64,000 nt of DNA from JAOPZW01 sp963835295 (GCA_963835295.1 CAWIEX010000012.1:62001-126000), one strand, 5' to 3'. Counted from the first letter of the stretch, positions 43,302 to 51,856 are shown. Notes: generated by a model from the sequence alone, not told the origin. Made by a program: numbers and translations.

Positions 43302-44438
43302 CTAGCGGGCGGCCTCCTGGGGCTGCTTGTCGCTGGTGGTGATCGGCTGGTCGGTGAGCGCGGCCCAGAGGAACGCTGCGAGCTCGCGGGCGATCGCGAC
43401 GTTGACGACGGTCGGGCGCTTGCCGTGCTCGGTGAGGTGGCGGTAGCGGTGGTGCAGGCGGACCTGGGCTTGCCAGGCGCGCTGATCGGGCTGCACGCCG
43501 CCGGCGGGGCGGCGGGGTGCGTGGCGGTAGTGCCAGGCGGCTTCGACGAGCAGGCGGCGGGCGTGGCGGTTGCCGGCGCGGGTGATGTGGCCGCGGTGTT
43601 GCTGATCGCCGCTTGAGTACTCGCTTGGCGTGATGCCCAGCCAGCAGGCGAGCTCGCGTGGGTGGCTGAAGCGTGCGAAGTCGCCGATCTCGGCGATCAG
43701 CCCGAGTGCGGTCAGCGTGCTGATGCCGCGAAAGCGCGTGAGGATCTGCACGTGGCCGGCCCAGCGCTCGCCGCGCGCGATCTCCTCAAGCCGCGCGTCG
43801 AGCGTGGCGAGCTGGCGCTCGAGCCCGTCGAGGTGGATCAGCATCTGCGTCAGCGCCTCGTGCGCGAGCGGATCGTCCAGGCGCTGCGCGTTGACCCAGC
43901 GGCGGTGCATCTGCGTCCAGTGGCTCTTGCCCTCACGGTAGATGCGGCCGTGCCTGAGCAGCTGCTTGGCGACGCGATGACGGGCCGCGGTGCGCGCGCA
44001 GCGCAGGTCGTCGCGGCAGCGCAGCAGATCGCGCAGGCCCTCAGTCTCGGCGGTCGGCGGCGACACGAACCGCAGAAGGCCGGCGCGCTGCAGCGTCACG
44101 AGCTTCTTCGCATCACGGCGGTCGGTCTTGACGTGGTCACCGGCGCGCACCGGAACCAGCGACGGCGCCACGACGTCACACGCCACGCCGATCTTCGTCA
44201 GCAGCCGCCACAACGCGAACCCGCCCGGGCCCGCTTCGTAGCAGACGGCAAGCCCGTCGGGCCCGCCGAGCCGGTCGATAAAACGACGGATCGCGCGCTC
44301 GGTCGTCTCGATCCGCGACACCTCCGGCTTACCGCCCTCGGGCGGCAGCGTCGCGGCGACGATCGAGAACTTGTGCACATCCAGGCTGACCCACAGACGC
44401 ACGCCCGCGGGCGCGATCGAAGCGGTAACGTCAGGCAC
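43302..44438 (-). CDS. IS110 family transposase
   Basis: RNA-guided DEDD recombinase of IS110-type elements. The 378-residue protein has the RuvC-like N-terminal part (VSLDVHK with Asp20; CYEAGPGG; VKTDRRDAKK) and the C-terminal Transposase_20 part (RFRGISTLTALGLIAEIG... and SSGDQQHRGHITRAGN with the expected catalytic Ser). All acidic residues look present and the frame is intact, so it may be active. GTG 44438 is chosen because GGAGG lies 7 nt upstream; the frame is open further. That ribosome site is inside a predicted stem. Confidence 0.93.
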   Translation of the reverse strand: MPDVTASIAPAGVRLWVSLDVHKFSIVAATLPPEGGKPEVSRIETTERAIRRFIDRLGGPDGLAVCYEAGPGGFALWRLLTKIGVACDVVAPSLVPVRAGDHVKTDRRDAKKLVTLQRAGLLRFVSPPTAETEGLRDLLRCRDDLRCARTAARHRVAKQLLRHGRIYREGKSHWTQMHRRWVNAQRLDDPLAHEALTQMLIHLDGLERQLATLDARLEEIARGERWAGHVQILTRFRGISTLTALGLIAEIGDFARFSHPRELACWLGITPSEYSSGDQQHRGHITRAGNRHARRLLVEAAWHYRHAPRRPAGGVQPDQRAWQAQVRLHHRYRHLTEHGKRPTVVNVAIARELAAFLWAALTDQPITTSDKQPQEAAR

Positions 44439-44534
44439 GGCTGGTCCTCCAAGCAGGTCGTATGCGGTAGCCGTCGCGGCTCTCAACACCCGCGATTGTC
44501 AACCCGCGAAAGATGCGACGCACGAGGACCAGCC
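44439..44534 (-). promoter_or_regulatory. Long-range stem covering the transposase ribosome site
   Basis: GGCTGGTCCTC (44439-44449) and GAGGACCAGCC (44524-44534) are perfect 11-bp arms. On the mRNA the second-transcribed arm contains GAGG of the GGAGG ribosome site and ends right at the GTG. A TTGACA (minus strand 44497-44502) lies between the arms, so an internal transcript would lack the masking arm while read-through transcripts would have it. Confidence 0.6.
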
Positions 44535-44566
44535 TCATGCGTCCATCCTGACTAGGGCAGAGAGCC

Positions 44567-45211
44567 ATGGACATCGAGATCTGGTCTGACATCGCCTGCC
44601 CCTGGTGCTACGTCGGCAAGCGCCGCTTCGAGGCCGCGCTGGCCGCCTTCGAGCACCGCGACGAGGTCTCCGTGACCTGGCGCAGCTTCGAGCTCGACCC
44701 GGCGGCGCCGGCGCAGCGCACCGTCGACAGCGCCACCCATCTGGCGCAGAAGTACGGCATGAGCCGCGACGAGGCGCTCGCTCGCCAGCGCAGCCTCGCC
44801 GAGGTGGCGGCCGGCGACGGCCTGGACATGCGCTCAGACCTCGCGCGCGGGGGCAACACCTTCGACGCCCATCGGCTCGTCCAGCTCGCCAAGGCTCATG
44901 GCGTGCAGGACGCGATGAAGGAGCGGCTGATGCGCGCCTACCACACGGAGGGCGAGACGATCGGCGACCACGACACGCTGCTGCGCCTCGCGCTCGAGGT
45001 CGGCCTGCCCGAGGACGAGGTGCGCGACGTGCTGGCCACCGACCGCTATGCGGCCGACGTCCGCGAGGACGAGCGCACGGCCATGAGCCTGGGGATCAAC
45101 GCGGTGCCCTTCTTCGTCGTCGATCGCCGGATGGGCGCCGCGGGCGCGCACCCGGCCGAGGCGCTCGGCGAGCTGCTCCGGCGCGGCTGGGATGCGCAGG
45201 TGCCCGCATGA
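44567..45211 (+). CDS. DsbA family oxidoreductase (FrnE-like)
   Basis: Thioredoxin-fold oxidoreductase of the FrnE/2-hydroxychromene isomerase group. The 214-residue cytoplasmic protein starts MDIEIWSDIACPWCYVGKRR with the CPWC redox motif at residues 11-14, has a helical insert, and ends with INAVPFFVVDRRMGAAGAHP, the cis-Pro loop region. FrnE proteins handle thiol redox or polyketide modification; the substrate is not known. ATG 44567 lies 19 nt past the IS end, so its original upstream region has been replaced by the element. It is followed by two genes in ATGA overlaps. Confidence 0.9.
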   Translation: MDIEIWSDIACPWCYVGKRRFEAALAAFEHRDEVSVTWRSFELDPAAPAQRTVDSATHLAQKYGMSRDEALARQRSLAEVAAGDGLDMRSDLARGGNTFDAHRLVQLAKAHGVQDAMKERLMRAYHTEGETIGDHDTLLRLALEVGLPEDEVRDVLATDRYAADVREDERTAMSLGINAVPFFVVDRRMGAAGAHPAEALGELLRRGWDAQVPA

Positions 45212-45495
45212 AGCAGATCGGCTTCATCACGCAGGGCCACGCCGAGTACGACGAGCGGCTGCGTGCTCTCCTGGACGCCTCGGGCATCGATCCCGAGGAG
45301 TTCCTCGGCCTCGAGTACTTCTCGCTGACGCCCTTCTTCGTCCTCGCGGGGGCGACCGTCAGCCCCGACGCGCACACGCACGGCACCGACGTCCACGTGA
45401 GCGCGGTGCGCATCACGGTCCCCGAGGAGCTCGAGGAGGCGTTCCTCGCGACGCTGCCCGAGCTGCTCGAGGACGCCTACGCCGACGAGGAATGA
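45208..45495 (+). CDS. Hypothetical protein, 95 residues
   Basis: Unrecognised small acidic soluble protein (MKQIGFITQGHAEYDERLRALL...), with a possible alpha/beta pattern and an acidic C-terminus (LLEDAYADEE). It overlaps the FrnE-like stop and the zinc-ribbon gene start by 4 nt each, so it is the middle of a coupled three-gene unit. No motif suggests a function. Confidence 0.75.
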   Translation: MKQIGFITQGHAEYDERLRALLDASGIDPEEFLGLEYFSLTPFFVLAGATVSPDAHTHGTDVHVSAVRITVPEELEEAFLATLPELLEDAYADEE

Positions 45496-46022
45496 CGGCG
45501 GCCGGCGAAGCGCGCGTCTGCCCGCATTGCGGCGAGCCGCCGGGCGAGGGCGTGTTCTGCGCGGCCTGCGGGCGCAACCTCGCCTCAGTCGATCGGTTGC
45601 CGACGCGGGCGGAGTGGGAGATCGCCGGCGCCCAGGACGATCGCCCGCTGGCCGAGCGCTGCGAGGAGGCGACCGCAGCGTTCCTCGCCGCGATGCACGC
45701 GGCCGGCGATCCGGGGACCACGAAGACGAAGATGTCCGGGGGTTCGGGCTTCCGCCGGGCCAAGCATGTCGAGGGCTGGACCGTCCGCCCGGTCGACCGC
45801 GACGAACACCTCCCGCCCAAGCGCTACGAGCCCGGCCTGGTCCTGAGTGTGGAGGGCACCTTCCACCAGCTCGACAACGAGGCGCGCGGCTACGGCACGC
45901 GGGACTTCCCCGCCTGGGAGCACAAGGTCGCGCCCGAGCCGCTGGCCATGCCGGTCGAGGCGCGCCTGATCGCTGAGCTCGGTGCCTTGCTCGCCGCCAA
46001 CGGACTCGAGCCCGGGGAGTAG
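45492..46022 (+). CDS. Zinc-ribbon hypothetical protein
   Basis: Unrecognised 176-residue protein. An N-terminal zinc ribbon (CPHCGEPPGEGVFCAACG, residues 10-27) is followed by a helical stretch and a conserved-looking domain (RRAKHVEGWTVRPV, GYGTRDFPAWEHKV). No membrane segment. It ends the coupled unit with the FrnE-like gene; the next gene, a PP2C phosphatase, has its own -10 element. Confidence 0.75.
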   Translation: MTAAGEARVCPHCGEPPGEGVFCAACGRNLASVDRLPTRAEWEIAGAQDDRPLAERCEEATAAFLAAMHAAGDPGTTKTKMSGGSGFRRAKHVEGWTVRPVDRDEHLPPKRYEPGLVLSVEGTFHQLDNEARGYGTRDFPAWEHKVAPEPLAMPVEARLIAELGALLAANGLEPGE

Positions 46023-46039
46023 CCGTTACCGTCCCGCCC

Positions 46040-46780
46040 ATGACGGGCCTGATGCTGGAGTGCAGCGCGCGCAGCGACGTCGGACGGCGGCCCAACAACG
46101 AGGACGCCGTCTTCGCCAGCCCGCGGCTGGCCGCGGTCGCCGACGGCGTCGGCGGGGCGGCGGCGGGCGAGGTCGCGAGCCGGACCCTGATCAACGCGCT
46201 CGTCCACGTCGACAAGTGCCGGCTGCAGGGACGCGTCGAGGACGCCCTGGCCGAGGGCATCGCACGGGGCAACGAGACGATCGGCTTCATCGCCGGGTGC
46301 CGTCCCGCCATGGCGGGGATGAGCACGACGGTCACGGCTGTGGCGCTCGACGACGAGGGCTGCGTGGTGGCCAACGTCGGCGACTCGCGCACCTACCTGC
46401 TGCGCGACGGCGCGCTGACCCAGCTCACGCGCGACGACTCGTGGGTGCAGCTCATGCTCGACAGCGGGGAGCTCACCCCCGAGCAGGCGCGCGACCACCC
46501 CCAGCGCTCGCTGGTCCTCGCCGCCCTCGACGGCGAGCCCGGCCACTCCCCGGCCCTGACGAGGCTCGACGCGCGGCCCGGCGACCGCCTGCTGCTGTGC
46601 TCGGACGGGCTGTCCGACGTGGTCGACGACGCGACGATCGCGGCGACGCTGCGCATCCCCGATCGCGTCGCCTGCGCCGAGCGACTGATCGAGCTCGCGC
46701 TGGCCGCCGGCGGGCGCGACAACGTCTCCGCCGTCGTGGCCGACGTCGCCCCGCGTCGCGACCCGGCGACGGCCTGGTAG
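46040..46780 (+). CDS. PP2C family serine/threonine phosphatase
   Basis: Metal-dependent protein phosphatase of 246 residues. Motifs: RSDVGRRPNNEDAVF, VADGVGGAAAGEVAS, GMSTTVTAVAL, VGDSRTYLLRDG, LCSDGLSDVV and GGRDNVSAVV, with the metal-binding Asp residues in place. No sensor or membrane domain, so it is a stand-alone cytoplasmic phosphatase; no kinase is encoded nearby. ATG 46040 is 7 nt after TACCGT (46027-46032), a leaderless arrangement. Confidence 0.93.
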   Translation: MTGLMLECSARSDVGRRPNNEDAVFASPRLAAVADGVGGAAAGEVASRTLINALVHVDKCRLQGRVEDALAEGIARGNETIGFIAGCRPAMAGMSTTVTAVALDDEGCVVANVGDSRTYLLRDGALTQLTRDDSWVQLMLDSGELTPEQARDHPQRSLVLAALDGEPGHSPALTRLDARPGDRLLLCSDGLSDVVDDATIAATLRIPDRVACAERLIELALAAGGRDNVSAVVADVAPRRDPATAW

Positions 46781-46833
46781 CGGCGCGCGCGCCCGGGCCG
46801 CGCGCCGGCACGCTCTAGACTCCGGCCCGGCAG

Positions 46834-46878
46834 ATGGCCCTGAACGCGCGCGACATCCTCATCCGCGATCAGCAGTGA
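46834..46878 (+). CDS. 14-codon leader ORF overlapping alr
   Basis: ATG 46834 opens a short frame encoding MALNARDILIRDQQ, whose TGA overlaps the alr GTG as GTGA. TAGACT (46816-46821) lies 12 nt upstream. It could be a leader peptide that couples translation to alr, or chance. No Shine-Dalgarno is clear for alr itself, which favours coupling. Confidence 0.4.
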   Translation: MALNARDILIRDQQ

Positions 46879-47984
46879 GCCCGCTGCGGGCGCTGGCCCG
46901 GGTCAACGTCGCCGCGATCGAGCGCAACGTCGCCCGCCTGCGCCGCGAGCTGCGCGGCGGCGCTGCGCTGTGCGCGGTGGTCAAGGCCGACGGCTATGGC
47001 CACGGCGCGGCGCCCGCGGCCCACGCGGCGCTGGCCGGAGGCGCCACCTGGCTGGCGGTGGCGACGGCCGACGAGGCGACGCAGCTGCGCGCGCACGGGA
47101 TCGGCGCGCCGCTGCTCGTCCTCGGCGCGCTGAGCCCCGAGGAGCTCGATGCCGCGCTGGCCGCGCGCGCGGACGTCGTCGCATGGCGCGAGCCGTTCAT
47201 CGCCGCCGTGGCCGCGCGCGGGGGCGGGCGCGTGCACGTCAAGCTCGACACCGGCATGGGGCGGCTGGGGAGCCGCGATCCGGAGGAGGCCACGCGCGTG
47301 GCGCAGGCGGCGGCGGCGGCGCCGAGCGTCGAGCTGGTCGCCGCGATGACGCACTTCGCCACCGCCGACGAGCGCGGCGACGACTTCTTTGGCGAGCAGC
47401 TCGCGCGCTTCGCGGCATGGGCCCCGCCGCTGCGCGAGCGCCACCCGGGCCTCATGCTGCACGCGGCGAACTCCGCCGCCCTGCTGCGCGACGCCGACAG
47501 CCACTTCGACCTCGTCCGCGCCGGCGTCGCGATCTACGGCCTCGACCCGTTCCAGGAGGATGCCGGCGCGCGGCACCTCGAGCCCGCCCTGGAGCTCGCC
47601 AGCTACGTCGCCGAGGTCAAGCCCTGCGCGCCCGGCGAGAGCGCGGGCTACGGGCGGCGCTTCGTGGCCCGGGAGGAGACCGTGCTCGCCACCGTGCCGA
47701 TCGGCTACGGCGACGGCGTCAGCCGCGCGCTGACCAACAACGCCGACCTGCTCGTCGGCGGCCGGCGCTTCCCGCTCGTGGGCACCGTGTCGATGGACAA
47801 CGTCACCCTCGACCTCGGCGCCGACGGCGGCGGCGTCGGGCGCGGCGACGAGGCGCTGCTCATCGGCGATGGGCTGCCCGCCGAGGAGATGGCGCGGCGC
47901 CTGGGCACGATCAACTACGAGGTCACCTGCGCGCTGACGGCGCGCGTTCCGCGCCGGCACCACCGCGACGGGGCGGCGCTGTGA
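46875..47984 (+). CDS. alr: Alanine racemase
   Basis: PLP enzyme that makes D-alanine for peptidoglycan. The 369-residue product has the PLP lysine in AVVKADGYGHGA near residue 38, THFATADE, the AGVAIYGLDP segment, GYGDGVSRAL and GTVSMDNVTLDLG (catalytic Tyr region and C-terminal domain). GTG 46875 overlaps a 14-codon leader frame, and its stop overlaps the cca start. Together with murI and the carboxypeptidase it shows a full supply of D-amino acids for the wall. Confidence 0.95.
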   Translation: MSPLRALARVNVAAIERNVARLRRELRGGAALCAVVKADGYGHGAAPAAHAALAGGATWLAVATADEATQLRAHGIGAPLLVLGALSPEELDAALAARADVVAWREPFIAAVAARGGGRVHVKLDTGMGRLGSRDPEEATRVAQAAAAAPSVELVAAMTHFATADERGDDFFGEQLARFAAWAPPLRERHPGLMLHAANSAALLRDADSHFDLVRAGVAIYGLDPFQEDAGARHLEPALELASYVAEVKPCAPGESAGYGRRFVAREETVLATVPIGYGDGVSRALTNNADLLVGGRRFPLVGTVSMDNVTLDLGADGGGVGRGDEALLIGDGLPAEEMARRLGTINYEVTCALTARVPRRHHRDGAAL

Positions 47985-49371
47985 TCGAGACCCTGCGCGA
48001 GGCGCTGGCCGGCGAGCGCGCGTGGCTCGTGGGCGGGGCGCTGCGCGACCGCCTGCTGGGGCGCCCGACCCCTGATCTCGACGTCGTCGTGGACGGCGAC
48101 GTGCGCCGCGCCGCGCGCAGCCTGGGCCGGGGGGCCGGCGGCGCCTCGTTCGAGCTCTCCGACCAGTTCGGCGCCTGGCGCGTGGTCGCCCGCGACCGCA
48201 GCTGGCAGGTCGACATCACGCCGCTGCAGGGCGGCTCGCTGGAGGCCGACCTCGCCGCGCGCGACCTCACGGTCAACGCGATGGCCGAGCCGCTGGCCGG
48301 CGGCGAGCTCGTCGACCCCCACGGCGGCGCGCGGGACCTCGAGCACAAGCGCCTGCGCATGGTCAGCGCCGACGCCTTCGTCGCCGATCCCCTGCGCACG
48401 CTGCGCGTCGCGCGCCTGGCGACCGAGCTCGGCTTCGAGATCGACCCCGACACCGCCGCCGCGGTCCGCCGCCACGCGCCGGGGCTGGCGAACACCGCCC
48501 AGGAGCGCGTCTTCACCGAGCTGCGGCGGATCGTCGGCGCCGACGCGGCGGTCCGCGGGCTGGCGCTCATGGACGAGCTCGAGCTGGTGGCCGCCGTCCT
48601 GCCCGAGCTGACGACCCTGCGCGGGGTCGAGCAGAACCCCTACCACCACCGCGACGTGCACGGGCACACCCTCGAGGTCCTGCAGGCCAGCATCGACCTC
48701 GAGCACGATCCCGCCGCGGCGCTCGGCGACGAGTCGCTGGCCGCGCCGGTCCGCGCGCTGCTGGCCGAGCCGCTGGCCGACGAGCTCACCCGCGGCGGCG
48801 GTCTGCGCTTCGGCGCGCTGCTGCACGACATCGCCAAGCCGCAGACCCGCACCGAGCTTCCGGACGGTCGCATCGGCTTCCCGCGCCACGACGAGCAGGG
48901 CGCCGAGATGGCCCGCGCGGCGCTGGAGCGCCTGCGGGCGAGCGAGCGGCTGCGCGCGCACGTGGCCGCGCTGACGCGCCATCACCTGCGCCTGGGCTTC
49001 CTGGTCCACCAGATGCCCCTCGATCGCCACGAGCTCTACCGCTACCTGCTGAAGACCGAGCCGGTCGAGGCCGACGTCACGCTGCTGAGCGTGGCCGACC
49101 GGATGGCGACGCGCGGGCGAAAGGCCGACGAGGCCATCGCGAAGCACCTGGAGCTGGCGCGGGTGGTGCTGGCCGAGGCGCTCGCGCGCCGTGCCGCGGG
49201 GCCCAGCCGCCGCTCGTGCGCGGCGACGAGCTGGCCGCCGCGCTGGGCATCGCCCGCGGCCCGGAGCTGGGCGAGCTGATGTCGCAGATCGCCGAGGCGC
49301 GCTTCGCCGGCGAGGTCTCGACGCCCGAGGAGGCGCTGGCGCTCGCTCGGGCAGCGCGGGACGCGCGCTGA
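47981..49371 (+). CDS. cca: CCA tRNA nucleotidyltransferase / poly(A) polymerase family (frameshifted near 3' end)
   Basis: Adds or repairs the CCA end of tRNA. The head domain has LVGGALRDRLLGRPTPDLDVV with the GG and DxD motifs, the neck TAQERVFTELRRI, and an HD domain (FGALLHDIAKPQTR). The main frame ends early at 49279, but the true C-terminal part (PLVRGDELAAALGIARGPELGELM...) continues in another frame to 49371. One base missing from the GGGG at 49198-49201 would restore it. The enzyme is usually needed for growth, so an assembly error is likely. GTG 47981 overlaps the alr stop. Confidence 0.88.
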
Positions 49372-49450
49372 GTCAGGCCACCACGTCGCCGTCGGGCAGG
49401 AACGAGGCGGCGCGCACGTGGCGGAACTCCGCCGCGCACGTGATGTCATG

Positions 49451-49861
49451 TCATTCGGCCTGCGAACGCGCTTCGGCCGCCGCGACGAGCGCGTCGGCGC
49501 GCGAGCCATAGGACGTGACGCCCAGCAGGCGGCCGTCGCAGAACAGCGCCATCCACACGAGCGGGGCGTCGTAGACGCGCTGGCCGGAGTGGTCGAAGGC
49601 CGTCACGTGCCCGGTCACGACGATGGTCTGCGAATCGACCTCGATGATCTCGTTGGACGTCAGCGTCGCGCTCTTCCACGCCTTGTGGAACTCGACCATC
49701 CCCGCCCGCACGCCGTCGTGCCCGCGGTAGACCCGATCGGTGACCGACACGTGGAGCGTGCAGTCGGGATCGATCAGGTGGAGCGCGTCATCGAGCCTTC
49801 CATGGCCGTACGCCTCCCATAGGCGGCTGAACACCGCTCTACTGGACCTGGAGCCCCCCAA
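49451..49861 (-). CDS. SnoaL/NTF2-like domain protein
   Basis: 136-residue protein with the NTF2-like alpha+beta barrel pattern: VFSRLWEAYGHGRLDDALHLIDPDCTLHV, then GHDGVRAGMVEFHKAW and a sheet ending in VWMALFCDGRLLGV. These folds serve as small hydrolases, isomerases or ligand binders; the role is unknown. TTG 49861 is chosen because TAGGAT (minus strand 49871-49876) lies 9 nt upstream; GTG 49834 is the alternative. The 79 nt between it and cca hold no clear gene. Confidence 0.75.
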   Translation of the reverse strand: MGGSRSSRAVFSRLWEAYGHGRLDDALHLIDPDCTLHVSVTDRVYRGHDGVRAGMVEFHKAWKSATLTSNEIIEVDSQTIVVTGHVTAFDHSGQRVYDAPLVWMALFCDGRLLGVTSYGSRADALVAAAEARSQAE

Positions 49862-49983
49862 GGTCTCTGCATCCTACTTCCCGGTGCGTAGCCCTGTCAC
49901 CGGTCGGACGGTCAGGTTCGCAAGCCCGCGCCGCCGACCGCGGCGGCGCCGCGCGTGACGGTGGCCCAATAGGCTCACCGGCC

Positions 49984-50400
49984 ATGGCCGAACGCGATCC
50001 CGACTGCCTGTTCTGCAAGATCGTCGCCGGGGAGCTGCCCGCGACGATCGTCGCCGAGGACGACCGCACCGTCTCCTTCATGGACATCAACCCGGCCACC
50101 CGCGGGCACGCGCTGGTGGTCTCGCGCGAGCACGCGACCGACCTGCTCGACGTCGGCGAGGAGGACCTGTCGGCCTGCGCCGCCGCGTCCAAGCGGCTGG
50201 CCGCGCGCGCCAAGGACGCCCTCGGGGCCGACGGCGTGAACCTCCTGAACTCGTGCGGCGCGGCCGCGTGGCAGACCGTCTTTCACTTCCACCTCCACGT
50301 GATCCCGCGCTACCGCGACGACCCGCTGCGCCTGCCGTGGGTCCCGGGCCCCGGCGACGCCGACGAGATCGCCGCCGCCGGCGCGGCGTTGCGCGCGTGA
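49984..50400 (+). CDS. HIT family protein
   Basis: Histidine-triad nucleotide hydrolase or transferase of 138 residues, cytoplasmic. The N-terminal CLFCKIVAGELPATIVAEDD and the active site FHFHLHVIPRY (His triad) are intact, as is SFMDINPATRGHALVVSREH. The Cys-x2-Cys at residues 8-11 may bind zinc as in bacterial HIT proteins. ATG 49984 follows TAGGCT (49970-49975) by 8 nt. An 8-bp inverted repeat (49928-49949) sits just upstream. Confidence 0.93.
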   Translation: MAERDPDCLFCKIVAGELPATIVAEDDRTVSFMDINPATRGHALVVSREHATDLLDVGEEDLSACAAASKRLAARAKDALGADGVNLLNSCGAAAWQTVFHFHLHVIPRYRDDPLRLPWVPGPGDADEIAAAGAALRA

Positions 50401-50508
50401 CCGGACCGGCCGTCCGCCCGATGGTCCACGCCGTCGGGGATGACGAGGGGCGCTGAGAGGGGTCTTGCACCGACGATTCCGCCGGCCCCAGCCGTCATGA
50501 TCCCCGGC

Positions 50509-51108
50509 ATGCCGGCCTCGCGGGCATCGCGCCGTGCACGCCGCAGCCTCCTCGCGGGCTGCGCCGCCGTGCTCGCCCTGTCCGCGTCGGCGCCGGCGGC
50601 CGGCACGCCCGCGCCCGTGGTGGTCAAGGACCCCAAGGACGCCGTGGCGAGCGCCCCCGACCTGACCCGCGTCCAGATCGGGCTGGCCTCCGACCACCGC
50701 GTGCGCTTCGCGCTGACGCTCGCCGCGCCCTGGCAGCCCAAGGACCTGATCGCCGCCTCGGGCCCGCCGGGCTCGCTGTGCGTGCGCCTGTGGACGGTGA
50801 CCAAGCCCGGCACGACGCCGCCCGACTACCTCGTGTGCGCCACCGCGCGCGCGGACGGCGAGACCATGCGCGGCACCGTCTTCAAGATGCAGCCCGGCGA
50901 GCAGCTGTCCAAGGTCGGGGTGGCGATCGTCGGGCGCACGAGCGACCGCACGATGACCCTGCGCTTCTCGCAGAGCGCGGTCGGGCGCCCGAAGACGATC
51001 GACTTCATCGCCGAGGCGACCAAGCCCGGCTGCGCCCGCGTCTCGTGCGTCGACACGACGCCCGAAGCCCCCAAGACCGCCACCTTCAAGCTCCATGGGA
51101 GCTCCTAG
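50509..51108 (+). CDS. Secreted hypothetical protein
   Basis: Unrecognised 199-residue exported protein. The N-terminus MPASRASRRARRSLLAGCAAVLALSASAPAAG is a signal peptide (split for reading at SLLAGCAAVL), followed by a beta-rich region with PDLTRVQIGLASDHRVRFAL, two Cys pairs and KTATFKLHGSS at the end. The pattern resembles secreted domains that bind ions or small ligands, but no family is clear. The start may also be ATG 50497. It is followed after 53 nt by another secreted protein, perhaps a pair. Confidence 0.7.
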   Translation: MPASRASRRARRSLLAGCAAVLALSASAPAAGTPAPVVVKDPKDAVASAPDLTRVQIGLASDHRVRFALTLAAPWQPKDLIAASGPPGSLCVRLWTVTKPGTTPPDYLVCATARADGETMRGTVFKMQPGEQLSKVGVAIVGRTSDRTMTLRFSQSAVGRPKTIDFIAEATKPGCARVSCVDTTPEAPKTATFKLHGSS

Positions 51109-51161
51109 GCAGGCCCCTCAAGGGCGAAACCCCTGCGCCGCGAGCGTGTTGCATGCCTCTA

Positions 51162-51839
51162 ATGTCACGACTTCCCTTCGTCGCGGTCGCCGGCGCTGCC
51201 TGCGCGGCGCTCGCGCTTCCCGCTGCCGCATGCGCTGAGATCATCGAGGTCGGCAAGATCGACCCCGCCCCGGTCCCCAGCTGCCCGACGCGCCCGTGCC
51301 TGGCCGTGAGCCGCACCACCGGCTACCAGGCCAAGATCGGCCCGCAGCGCAACGTGATGGTGATCCCCCAGGACGGCAGCATCGTCGCCTGGTCGATCGG
51401 CCTCGGCAAGCCCGGCAAGAAGCAGACGGCGTTCTTCAACGACAAGCTCGGCGGCGAGGCCCAGGCGCAGCTGACGATCCTCAACCCGCGCCGCAAGCTG
51501 CGCTCGCGGGCGGTCGGCCAGGGCGACCCCCAGAAGCTCGCGCCCTACTTCGGCACCACCGTGCAGTTCCCGCTGGCCAAGTCGATCCCGGTCAAGAAGG
51601 GCTGGGTCATCGCCCTCACGGTGCCGACGTGGGCGCCCGCGCTGGCCGTCGGCCTGGGCGCCGACACGTCCTGGCGCGCCAGCCGCGGGAAGGGCACCTG
51701 CGAGGACACCTCGACCAACACGGTGCAGACGCAGCCCAACCAGCTCGCGCAGTACTACTGCCTCTACAAGACCGCCCGCCTGGCCTACTCGGCCACGCTC
51801 ATCACCAAGCCGGCCCCCGCGGTCGCGCCCAAGACCTAG
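51162..51839 (+). CDS. Secreted hypothetical protein
   Basis: Unrecognised 225-residue exported protein with signal peptide (MSRLPFVAVAGAACAALALP..., residues 1-23) and a mature part with CPTRPCLAVSRTTGYQ, VMVIPQDGSIVAWSIGLGKP and TSWRASRGKGTCEDTSTN. The beta-rich sequence with paired cysteines suggests a disulfide-bonded extracellular domain. It could start at ATG 51153. It follows a second secreted protein in the same direction. Confidence 0.7.
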   Translation: MSRLPFVAVAGAACAALALPAAACAEIIEVGKIDPAPVPSCPTRPCLAVSRTTGYQAKIGPQRNVMVIPQDGSIVAWSIGLGKPGKKQTAFFNDKLGGEAQAQLTILNPRRKLRSRAVGQGDPQKLAPYFGTTVQFPLAKSIPVKKGWVIALTVPTWAPALAVGLGADTSWRASRGKGTCEDTSTNTVQTQPNQLAQYYCLYKTARLAYSATLITKPAPAVAPKT

Positions 51840-51856
51840 AGGCGATCAGCCGTCCG

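Larger units (their letters stand above)
43055..44547 (-). mobile_element. IS110-family (IS1111-type) insertion sequence, about 1.49 kb
   Basis: GATGGACGC at 43055-43063 is inverted as GCGTCCATC at 44539-44547; 12 bp match inward with one mismatch. CTGA flanks both (43051-43054 and 44548-44551). Between lies one DEDD transposase with 109 nt before and 247 nt after it. IS110 members of the IS1111 group have near-terminal inverted repeats and a long non-coding 3' part, as here. Without the element nnrD and the DsbA-like gene would be about 23 nt apart. Confidence 0.85.

Noticed and set aside
43043..43307. GCTAGCG shared by the IS target (43043-43049) and the transposase end (43301-43307) as a target guide
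   Set aside because: The shared word is nearly palindromic and only 7 nt, and it overlaps a stop codon; too weak to call a target guide.
49372..49450. 23 open codons continuing in frame after the SnoaL-like stop
   Set aside because: They read smoothly (AAEFRHVRAASFLPDGDVVA) but have no start of their own and no family support; could be read-through or a remnant, not enough to annotate.
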